This document shows positions 21,322 to 28,218 of a DNA stretch of 29,257 bases, in pieces. The position numbers and the translations under genes are program-made. Position 1 is the first letter of the stretch, and each line of letters begins with the position of its first letter. Below the pieces are notes generated by a model that saw only the letters and a list, made by a program, of their open reading frames with translations, ran no database searches and had not been told where the DNA came from. Source of the stretch: JAUWTJ01 sp965603015 (GTDB lineage Bacteria > Pseudomonadota > Alphaproteobacteria > M2410); contig CBFDBJ010000045.1 of assembly GCA_965603015.1 (NCBI GenBank), positions 1 through 29,257 on the forward strand, given 5' to 3'.

Positions 21322-22024
21322 TAGACACCTCGACCTTTTTCTTGCCGGCAGCAGCCTTTGATCGCGCCGCCTGCTTCTTCACCTGCTTTTCCAAAGTTGA
21401 AAGCCGCGTTTCAAATTCATCAGAAACCGCTTCCTGCGAGGAAATCCGTCTTGTCAGTGGGCTGAGGATTGCCTGCTGGATAATGTTCGCATCTTCCGAC
21501 AACCGCTGAAAGAGGGATGCCGAGCGCGTCGCCATACGCAGGGCCGGGCGCGCCAGTGGTCCGAAACCTTCAGCAAACTCTTCAAGCAGATCAAGATCGG
21601 CGTCGTCCATCGCATTACGCAGCGCCACAACGGCTTCGGTGTCACCTTCAATGGAAAGATCCCGGTTGAAAAACAAGGCGTCACCATCCACACGTCCGGC
21701 AGCCAGATCCAGCAAGGCACGCAACGAACCGCGAATGCTCGCCGTCACTTGCTCAGGCTCCTCGCCCGCTGATAGTGTGGACACCTCAGGCCCTTCGCCA
21801 GCCAGTTCGAGAACAAAGGCCAGCGGCAAGTCGACAGGATCGATCAGGAAACGTGCGCCTTCAAAATCTGACAGGCGATCAAAATTGCGTCTGTGACGGG
21901 ACCACAGACCGGAAGCAAAGGACCGGGCGAGACGCCCAACCACAGGATGTGCGATCTGCGGCAATGCCATTCCTGCCAGAAGGACCGGTGAAAATGGCGG
22001 CGCCGATGTCAAACGAGAATTCAC
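21314..22024 (-). CDS. ubiT: Ubiquinone biosynthesis accessory factor UbiT (SCP2 domain)
   Basis: UbiT binds ubiquinone intermediates through an SCP2 lipid-binding domain and is required for anaerobic ubiquinone synthesis with UbiU/UbiV. The 236-residue product has the diagnostic stretch DGDALFFNRDLSIEGDTEAVVALRNAMDDAD (about 118-148), corresponding to DTLFFQRRLVIEGDTE in E. coli UbiT. It is longer than the E. coli protein of about 174 residues owing to a Lys/Ala-rich, probably coiled C-terminal tail (LEKQVKKQAARSKAAAGKKK). The start appears to be GTG at 22024; ATG at 21970 is an alternative. It is the first gene of the operon. Confidence 0.92.
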   Translation of the reverse strand: MNSRLTSAPPFSPVLLAGMALPQIAHPVVGRLARSFASGLWSRHRRNFDRLSDFEGARFLIDPVDLPLAFVLELAGEGPEVSTLSAGEEPEQVTASIRGSLRALLDLAAGRVDGDALFFNRDLSIEGDTEAVVALRNAMDDADLDLLEEFAEGFGPLARPALRMATRSASLFQRLSEDANIIQQAILSPLTRRISSQEAVSDEFETRLSTLEKQVKKQAARSKAAAGKKKVEVSNG

Positions 22025-22371
22025 GGTATTTATCCGATTCCGAAGTTTGCCCCCTCTGGACAGAAAGGTCAGAGCTTGTGATCATACTGGAAAGTGCTTT
22101 TCTCGACTTCGCAATCTCATGCCCGTTGTTGCGGCCTGGTGTCGCAGTAGCCGGTTCGGCCCTAATGCCCTGATATGGTTCCAATGAAGGCCTCTTCATT
22201 GACGATGTTTCCATAAATGACAGGCCGTTGTGATGAAAATCGGCAAAATCGCTGCAATGTGCACAAACTTTACGATTGATATGATTCTGATGCTTGCAGG
22301 GGGCGTCAGAATTGTTTTAATGGCGCAGAGAGAGTTGTGCGGAAAATGCCAGTCAAGAGAGAGTAACGGAA
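22025..22371. other. 347-nt divergent intergenic region between ubiT and korA
   Basis: No gene is supported here. It holds the start signals for ubiT (minus) and korA (plus). An inverted repeat AATGAAG-GCCT-CTTCATT lies at 22183-22200, with 7-bp arms and a 4-nt spacer, and could bind a regulator or form a hairpin. TTGAT occurs at 22275-22279, but the second half of an FNR/Anr box (ATCAA after 4 nt) is missing, reading TTCTG. The AT content rises toward korA (about 22210-22320), as expected for a promoter region, but I cannot fix a -35/-10 pair. Confidence 0.5.
22183..22200. promoter_or_regulatory. Inverted repeat AATGAAG-N4-CTTCATT, candidate operator
   Basis: The 18-bp sequence has perfect 7-bp arms around GCCT and sits 159 nt upstream of the ubiT start and 172 nt upstream of korA. 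It is the only sizeable dyad in this gap. No regulator is recognised. A chance match of this size is possible. Confidence 0.3.
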
Positions 22372-24255
22372 ATGTCTGAAGAGAATTCGGGGAGCGGGTC
22401 CGGGTCGGACCGCCTTGAGTCAGTTGTGGTCAGGTTTGCCGGGGATTCGGGCGACGGAATGCAGCTGACGGGATCGCAGTTTGCGGTTTCGACTGCACTT
22501 GCCGGGGCCGGGTTATCTACCTTTCCTGACTTTCCCGCTGAAATTCGCGCACCGATCGGAACGACTTTCGGGGTTTCGGCCTATCAGATCAACTTTGGAT
22601 CCAATGATGTCATGACCGCCGGCGATGCGCCGGACGTTCTGGTTGCCATGAACCCGGCTGCGCTCAAGGTTGACCTGCCGCTGCTACGGTCGGGCGGCCT
22701 TGTGGTGCTGGATACCGGCTCATTCACTGACAGAAATTTGAAGAAAGCCGGCTTTGAGGCCAACCCGCTCGAAGATGACACGCTGGCCAAATATCAGGTT
22801 CTCAAAATCGACGTCACCAAATTCACTCTCGAAGCGGTGAGCGAATTTGGCCTCGGTAACAAAGATGCCCTGCGTTCGAAGAACATGTGGATGCTGGGGC
22901 TGATGCTGTGGATGTTTGGCCGCAAGCGCAAGCCGATCACCGACTGGCTGTCGGAAAAGTTCGCCAAAAACGAGCTGGTGCGCGATGCCAACATCGGCGC
23001 CCTGAATGCCGGTCATGCCTACGGCGAAACGGCAGAACTTTCGATTGGCATGAAGCGCTATGAGATTGCCGCGCAGGAGCATGAGCCTGGCACCTATCGC
23101 ACCGTCACGGGCGCACAGGCTATTTCATGGGGCATTGCCGCCGCCGGTCAGCAGGCAAAAACACAAATCATGCTGGGCTCCTATCCGATCACGCCTGCCT
23201 CCCTTGTGCTGCATGAACTGGCCAAGATGAAAGATTTTGATATCATCACCTTCCAGGCTGAGGACGAGATTGCCGCGATTTGCTCTGCCATCGGCGCCTC
23301 CTTTGCCGGGTCGCTGGGGGTAACGTCAAGCTCGGGTCCTGGTATCGCACTCAAGACCGAAGCCATTGGTCTTGCCATTGTCACCGAACTGCCGCTGATC
23401 ATCATCAACGCCCAGCGCGGCGGACCTTCGACGGGCCTGCCGACCAAGACCGAGCAATCTGATCTCTATCAGGCGCTTTATGGCCGCAACGCCGATGCGC
23501 CGCTGCCTGTCATTTCCGTGCGCAGTCCGAGCGACTGTTTCTATGCCGCGATTGAGGCGGTTCGCATTGCGCTTAAATATATGACGCCGGTGATGCTTCT
23601 GACTGACGGCTATATTCAGAATGCCGCTGAACCCTGGCTGATCCCTGACATGGACACATTCGCCCCTATTGATGTTGCCTATGCCAAAGCGCCCGACGAC
23701 GGATCGGATTTCAGTCCCGTCACGAGAGATGCAGAAACCCTTGCGCGCCACTGGCCCAAGCCTGGTACAAAAGGCACCGAGCACCGCATTGGCGGTATCG
23801 AAAAGGATTATGACACCGGTCACATCTCCTACGCCGCTGACAATCATCAGAGGATGGGTGACCTCAGGCGCGACAAGGTCGCCGGGATTGCCAATGACAT
23901 TCCGGCTCAGGATGTTGATCAGGGTGCGGACAAGGGCGCTATGGTTGTTGTCGGATGGGGCTCGACCTACGGACCGATTTCACAAGCCGTGCGCCGCGCG
24001 CGCAAGGCAGGTCTTGATGTTTCCCACATCCATATCCGGCACCTGAGCCCGTTCCCGGCCAACCTTGGCGACCTTCTTGCCGGCTTTGACAAGGTGCTGG
24101 TCCCGGAAATGAACATGGGGCAGCTGGTGACGGCGCTGCGGGACAAGTATCTCACACCGACGATCGCCCTTAACAAGGTTTCGGGACAACCATTCAAGAT
24201 CGAAGAGATCCTGGAAGCCATTCAGAATGAACTTCCTGCCCAGGCAGCAGAATAA
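22372..24255 (+). CDS. korA: 2-oxoacid:ferredoxin oxidoreductase, fused gamma-alpha subunit (KorA)
   Basis: This 627-residue protein is the gamma-alpha fusion subunit of 2-oxoglutarate (or related 2-oxoacid):ferredoxin oxidoreductase, which converts a 2-oxoacid plus CoA to acyl-CoA and CO2 and reduces ferredoxin. The N-terminal gamma domain (about 18-200) shows VVRFAGDSGDGMQLTGSQFA and TFPDFPAEIRAPIGTTFGVSAYQI. The alpha pyrimidine-binding domain has QAISWGIAAAGQ, GSYPITPASLVLHELAK, FQAEDEIAAICSAIGASFAG, TSSSGPGIALKTEAIGLA and QRGGPSTGLPTKTEQSDL. The C-terminus has GWGSTYGPISQAVRRARKAGLDVSHIHIRHLSPFP. The layout matches the KorAB type found in mycobacteria and several aerobes, not the separate-subunit archaeal form. 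korB starts 38 nt downstream. Confidence 0.95.
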   Translation: MSEENSGSGSGSDRLESVVVRFAGDSGDGMQLTGSQFAVSTALAGAGLSTFPDFPAEIRAPIGTTFGVSAYQINFGSNDVMTAGDAPDVLVAMNPAALKVDLPLLRSGGLVVLDTGSFTDRNLKKAGFEANPLEDDTLAKYQVLKIDVTKFTLEAVSEFGLGNKDALRSKNMWMLGLMLWMFGRKRKPITDWLSEKFAKNELVRDANIGALNAGHAYGETAELSIGMKRYEIAAQEHEPGTYRTVTGAQAISWGIAAAGQQAKTQIMLGSYPITPASLVLHELAKMKDFDIITFQAEDEIAAICSAIGASFAGSLGVTSSSGPGIALKTEAIGLAIVTELPLIIINAQRGGPSTGLPTKTEQSDLYQALYGRNADAPLPVISVRSPSDCFYAAIEAVRIALKYMTPVMLLTDGYIQNAAEPWLIPDMDTFAPIDVAYAKAPDDGSDFSPVTRDAETLARHWPKPGTKGTEHRIGGIEKDYDTGHISYAADNHQRMGDLRRDKVAGIANDIPAQDVDQGADKGAMVVVGWGSTYGPISQAVRRARKAGLDVSHIHIRHLSPFPANLGDLLAGFDKVLVPEMNMGQLVTALRDKYLTPTIALNKVSGQPFKIEEILEAIQNELPAQAAE

Positions 24256-24293
24256 AGAGAAATTTGAGGCGCAAGGCGCACTCGGGAGTAACG

Positions 24294-25313
24294 ATGATGA
24301 ACGAAGTTGTAAAACTGACGGCGAAGGATTTTACCTCGGACCAGGAAGTCCGATGGTGTCCTGGCTGCGGCGACTATGCGATCCTGAAATGTATTCAGCG
24401 CACCATGCCCGAGATTGGCGCCACACCGGAAAACACGGTTTTCATTTCCGGCATCGGCTGTTCGTCGCGCTTTCCCTATTACATGTCGACCTACGGCTTT
24501 CATACGATCCATGGCCGCGCCCCGGCGATTGCGACGGGGGTCAAGCTGGCCAATCCGGAGCTTGATGTGTGGATGATTACGGGCGACGGTGACGGCCTTT
24601 CCATTGGCGGCAATCACATGCTGCACATCCTGCGGCGCAATGTGAATGTCAATATCCTGCTCTTTAATAACGAGATCTATGGTCTCACCAAGGGCCAGTA
24701 TTCGCCGACGTCAAAGGAAGGCACGCGGGCACCCTCGACGCCTTATGGCTCCATCGACCGACCGCTCAATCCCTGCTCCTTCGCACTGGGTTCGGGCGCA
24801 CGGTTTGTTGCGCGGACCATTGATACGGCACAAAAGCATATGCCCGGTGTTTTCAAGGCAGCGCATGCAAATACCGGCGCGTCTTTTGTCGAAATCTTTC
24901 AAAATTGCATCGTCTATAATGAAGATGTCTTTGCCGACTTCACCAACAAAAAGGTCGCCGCTGATCACCAGCTGTTGCTGGAAGATGGCAAGCCGATGAT
25001 CTTTGGCAAGGAGAGCAACAGGGGCCTTCGTTTAAAGCCTGGAACCATTGCCCTGGAAGTCGTGACCATTGGCGAGGACGGGGTCACAGAAAGTGACATC
25101 CTTGTGCATGACCAAACCAACAAGGTCATGGCGCAGTTGCTTGTCGAACTTGACCGGGTTGACTTCCCGGTTGCCCTGGGTGTGATCTATTCAGATCCGG
25201 CACCGGCCTTTGAAGATGCGGTTCACGCGCAGGCCAATGAGGTCAAGGCAAAGAGCGGCCCGGGCGACCTCAATGCACTCATTCGCCAGGGACGGACCTG
25301 GGAAGTGACCTGA
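24294..25313 (+). CDS. korB: 2-oxoacid:ferredoxin oxidoreductase beta subunit (KorB)
   Basis: KorB binds ThDP and a [4Fe-4S] cluster and forms the active enzyme with KorA. The 339-residue protein opens with VRWCPGCGDYAILKCIQR (Cys22 and Cys25). Further conserved cysteines lie in SGIGCSSRFPYY and NPCSFALGSG. The ThDP motif is GDGDGLSIGGNH followed by NILLFNNEIYGLTKGQYSPTS. The presence of the cluster cysteines indicates ferredoxin rather than NAD as acceptor. The start is ATG 24294 (or 24297) with GGGAG upstream; the frame is open to 24264. No ferredoxin gene is in the window. The gene converges with the S10 peptidase; the 39-nt gap shows only a weak ACCTGC/GCAGGT inverted repeat without a T-tract. 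Confidence 0.95.
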   Translation: MMNEVVKLTAKDFTSDQEVRWCPGCGDYAILKCIQRTMPEIGATPENTVFISGIGCSSRFPYYMSTYGFHTIHGRAPAIATGVKLANPELDVWMITGDGDGLSIGGNHMLHILRRNVNVNILLFNNEIYGLTKGQYSPTSKEGTRAPSTPYGSIDRPLNPCSFALGSGARFVARTIDTAQKHMPGVFKAAHANTGASFVEIFQNCIVYNEDVFADFTNKKVAADHQLLLEDGKPMIFGKESNRGLRLKPGTIALEVVTIGEDGVTESDILVHDQTNKVMAQLLVELDRVDFPVALGVIYSDPAPAFEDAVHAQANEVKAKSGPGDLNALIRQGRTWEVT

Positions 25314-25352
25314 ACCTGCTAACGTGCTGGCAGGCAGGTGGTGCTACTCGCC

Positions 25353-26906
25353 CTACCGCTCCTCGATGAACTTTCTCAAATCCTTGCCGAGCTTCATGAG
25401 GCTTGGCTCGCGCAGATACATCATGTGACCCGCATCGTAGTATTCCGTTACGACGCGATCCGCCACAATGCCGTTCTTCTGCATCGCCATTTCAGCACCA
25501 AAGAAGGGCGTTGCAAGGTCATACCAGCCTGAACCGAGAAAGACCCGCATCTCCCTGTTTTGCCGCATTCCCTTGCCCAGCCATGGCGCGACATTCACAT
25601 AGGCGGGCCAGCCGCCCTGGTCTTCCATTGTCCAGTTCCAGCGCTTGCCCTTCAGAACCTCGTAGTCCCTGACAATGTCAATCCCCAGGTCCCGCGTGAA
25701 GTAATCGTTGACCGCCGCTGTGTAAGCAGCATCCATGCCGTAGCCTGACGGGTCGCCCTCAAATATGGTGCCGGTGTCATTCGAGTCTTTGCCTGTGTAG
25801 CGCCCGTCAAAGCGCCCGACAACCAGCCCCTCCGAGCGAAGCAATTCCTTCATAAATCGCATATTGTTTATGCGGAGACGAGCGCGCTTCACATAGTCTT
25901 CAGTCAGCCCTGTAAAAGCGCTGATCCGGGCTGCGATCCGATCATATTCATCCTGCGGCAAAGCCGTCCCCATCAACAAGGATGGAGCGAGTTCGCGGAC
26001 AGCAAAACTCCGCGCCTCAGTGATGAACCTGTCAAAGTCATTGGCCCATGCGGACCGATCCACTTTGGCGTGATACCAGCCTACCGCTGCCATGGATGGA
26101 AAGAAGGCAACGTGCGGTGTGTCATTTCCCGGTGCAAACCGCGCGGTCTGGAAATCCAGAATGGCGGAGATGAGAATGACCCCGTTGAACGCCACATCGG
26201 TATAACCGCTGGTCAATTCACGAACGAGAGCCGCGGCGCGCGTCGTACCGTAGCTTTCGCCGGCGAGATACTTCGGTGAGTTCCAGCGCTTGTTCTCGGT
26301 CAACCAAAGCCGAATGAACCGTCCGACAGACTTTGCATCCTCTTCGACGCCGTAATAATTTTTCGGGTCCTCTTCACCAAAGACACGGCTGTATCCGGTA
26401 CCAATCGGATCAATGAACACAAGGTCGGTGACATCAAGCAACGAGGCGGGATTATCAACAATTGCGAAAGGCGGTGCGCCGTCATCCTCCGGACGATCTT
26501 CCCGGTCAGCGGCATCCGAGCTCACATCAACTCGCTTGGGCCCGATTGCCCCCATGTGCAGCCAAAGCGATGCCGACCCCGGACCGCCATTGAAGACAAA
26601 TGCCACGGGCCTTTTGGTCGGGTCTTTTTCGCCAGACTTTGTATAGGTGACAGAAAACATTGAGGCGACAGCGGCATCGGTTTTATCCCGCAGGTAGGTC
26701 TCTGCGGCACGCACCTGATATTTGATCTTTTTGCCGCGCAGGGTGATCGCACCAGCTGACTCAAAAACCCGTGGCTCGCTGGCTTCCGGACCATTTGCCT
26801 CCGGGGCCTTGTGCTCCCCCTTTTTGTCCTGGCCAAATGCAGCCGCCGACATCAGGCAGATAAATGCGGTAGCGACCGCCAGTTTCCCAAGGATAGAATG
26901 ACCCAC
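25353..26906 (-). CDS. Secreted S10 family serine carboxypeptidase
   Basis: The 517-residue protein is a peptidase S10 homologue, acting on protein or peptide C-termini in the periplasm or outside the cell. The oxyanion region is NGGPGSAS (106-113). The catalytic serine is Ser218 in GESYGTTRAA, the aspartate Asp463 in SGWYDLATP, and the histidine His494 in YDAGHMMY. I chose GTG at 26906 as the start: it has GGGGAG with 6-nt spacing and opens directly onto a signal peptide, GHSILGKLAVATAFICLMSA, cleaved near AFGQ. The open frame back to 26981 would bury the signal. The linker KKGEHKAPEANGPEASEP is probably disordered. Divergent from the Rieske gene, with a 169-nt gap. Confidence 0.92.
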   Translation of the reverse strand: MGHSILGKLAVATAFICLMSAAAFGQDKKGEHKAPEANGPEASEPRVFESAGAITLRGKKIKYQVRAAETYLRDKTDAAVASMFSVTYTKSGEKDPTKRPVAFVFNGGPGSASLWLHMGAIGPKRVDVSSDAADREDRPEDDGAPPFAIVDNPASLLDVTDLVFIDPIGTGYSRVFGEEDPKNYYGVEEDAKSVGRFIRLWLTENKRWNSPKYLAGESYGTTRAAALVRELTSGYTDVAFNGVILISAILDFQTARFAPGNDTPHVAFFPSMAAVGWYHAKVDRSAWANDFDRFITEARSFAVRELAPSLLMGTALPQDEYDRIAARISAFTGLTEDYVKRARLRINNMRFMKELLRSEGLVVGRFDGRYTGKDSNDTGTIFEGDPSGYGMDAAYTAAVNDYFTRDLGIDIVRDYEVLKGKRWNWTMEDQGGWPAYVNVAPWLGKGMRQNREMRVFLGSGWYDLATPFFGAEMAMQKNGIVADRVVTEYYDAGHMMYLREPSLMKLGKDLRKFIEER

Positions 26907-27045
26907 TATTTGCTCCCCGATAAATGTAGCGGGCGATCCAGGCCCGCTGCTCCCGGCGAACACTAAACGGGATTCGCACATTTGTCCTGATTTCCGGCTT
27001 TCCGGCGCTGCTTCGCCTGCAAGATTGTGCTACGACATTCTTCTC

Positions 27046-27058
27046 GCGCAATCTGCGC
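27046..27058. promoter_or_regulatory. Short inverted repeat GCGCA-ATC-TGCGC upstream of the Rieske gene
   Basis: Perfect 5-bp arms with a 3-nt centre lie 17 nt before the Rieske ATG at 27076 and just ahead of its GTGGAG Shine-Dalgarno. It could be an operator half-turn or a 5' leader hairpin. The evidence is the symmetry and position only. Confidence 0.25.
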
Positions 27059-27075
27059 TGAATTGTGGAGTCTGT

Positions 27076-28218
27076 ATGCCCCGGAGCCTGCCAGCCTGGA
27101 CCTATACCAATGAGGAATTCTTCGCCCTTGAACGCGAGGCACTGTTCAAGCGGTCGTGGCAGCTCGTGTGCCATGTCAGCAATATTCCCGAGCGCGGCGA
27201 CTATTTCACGTTCGAATTTCTCGATGAACTAATCGTTGCCGTGCGCGGCCAGGACAATGAGGTTCGCGCCTTTCACAATGTGTGCCGACACCGGGGCGCA
27301 CGGATCCTTGATGGCCCGCAGGGCAATTGCGGCGGACGAATTACTTGCCCCTATCACGCATGGACCTACAAGCTTGATGGTTCTCTTATCGGTGTCCCTG
27401 GGGCCGAGGATTTCGAAGGTCTTGATTTCGACACTCATGGCCTCGTGCCGGTCGGTATGGAAATGTTCTACGGTTTTGTCTTTGTTCGCATCGAAGGCTC
27501 CGGGCCCGGCGTTGAGGAAATGTTTGCGCCCTACACCGAAGAAATCGCCATGCACCGCTTTGATGACCTCAAGCCACTTGGCCGCGTGACATTGCGTCAC
27601 CGGCCGGTCAACTGGAAGAATATCGCCGACAATTATTCGGACGCCATGCATATTGCTCCGGCCCACCCAGGATTGACGAGCCTTGTTGCAGACACCTATG
27701 GCCTTGAGGTGAAAGGTGACATTCACAAGATGTGGGGCAATATCAAGCCGGCCCCGGGTGCGGGCCCGTCTGTCAGGGCCTATGATGCCTTCCTGCCGAA
27801 GGCCCCGCACCTTCCGGAACATGCACAAAGGCGCTGGGTTTACTACCGTATGTGGCCCAACCTTGCCTTTGATATCTATCCTGATCAGGTCGACTTCATG
27901 CAATTTATCCCTATCTCGGCAACCGAAACACTGATCCGGGAAATTCCCTATGCCCTGCCCGATGACCGCCGGGAGATGAAGGCAGCACGTTATCTCAACT
28001 GGCGGATTAACCGTCAGGTCAATCGTGAAGATACCGACCTTGTGGCCCGGGTCCAGGAGGGTATGGGCTCATCAGGCTTTTCATCGGGGCCAATCAGCAA
28101 TTCCGAAACCGCCCTCCTTCATGCTATCACAACTATCATAGATGCCATTCCGATCGCGCAGATGGAAGATGAACCGTCGCCCGGGCGCATGCACGAGGAA
28201 AACGAAAGGCTGAAATAG
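27076..28218 (+). CDS. Rieske non-heme iron oxygenase, alpha subunit (GbcA-like)
   Basis: The 380-residue protein is the terminal oxygenase component of a ring-hydroxylating or demethylating monooxygenase. The Rieske [2Fe-2S] ligands are Cys70-His72 (CRHRGARI) and Cys91-His94 (CPYHAWTYKLDGSLIGVP). The mononuclear iron site shows NWKNIADNYSDAMHIAPAHPG with Asp189, His192 and His197, spaced as the bridging Asp and two His of naphthalene dioxygenase. The C-terminal SSGFSSGPISNSE element is typical of the family. The general look resembles glycine betaine or carnitine monooxygenases more than dioxygenases for aromatics. GTGGAG precedes ATG 27076; the frame is open to 27025. A reductase and ferredoxin are not in view; the next gene starts immediately after the stop. 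Confidence 0.92.
   Translation: MPRSLPAWTYTNEEFFALEREALFKRSWQLVCHVSNIPERGDYFTFEFLDELIVAVRGQDNEVRAFHNVCRHRGARILDGPQGNCGGRITCPYHAWTYKLDGSLIGVPGAEDFEGLDFDTHGLVPVGMEMFYGFVFVRIEGSGPGVEEMFAPYTEEIAMHRFDDLKPLGRVTLRHRPVNWKNIADNYSDAMHIAPAHPGLTSLVADTYGLEVKGDIHKMWGNIKPAPGAGPSVRAYDAFLPKAPHLPEHAQRRWVYYRMWPNLAFDIYPDQVDFMQFIPISATETLIREIPYALPDDRREMKAARYLNWRINRQVNREDTDLVARVQEGMGSSGFSSGPISNSETALLHAITTIIDAIPIAQMEDEPSPGRMHEENERLK

Noticed and set aside
21879..22214. A 111-residue minus-strand ORF overlapping the start of ubiT and the intergenic region.
   Set aside because: It has no family features, overlaps ubiT in another frame on the same strand and has no good ribosome-binding site.
22275..22289. TTGATATGATTCTGA as an FNR/Anr box before korA.
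   Set aside because: Only the left half-site matches; the right half should be ATCAA but reads TTCTG. A single half-site is not enough.
25314..25339. ACCTGC/GCAGGT inverted repeat between korB and the S10 peptidase as a terminator.
   Set aside because: The loop is 14 nt, the stem 6 bp and no T-tract follows on either strand, so a terminator is not supported.
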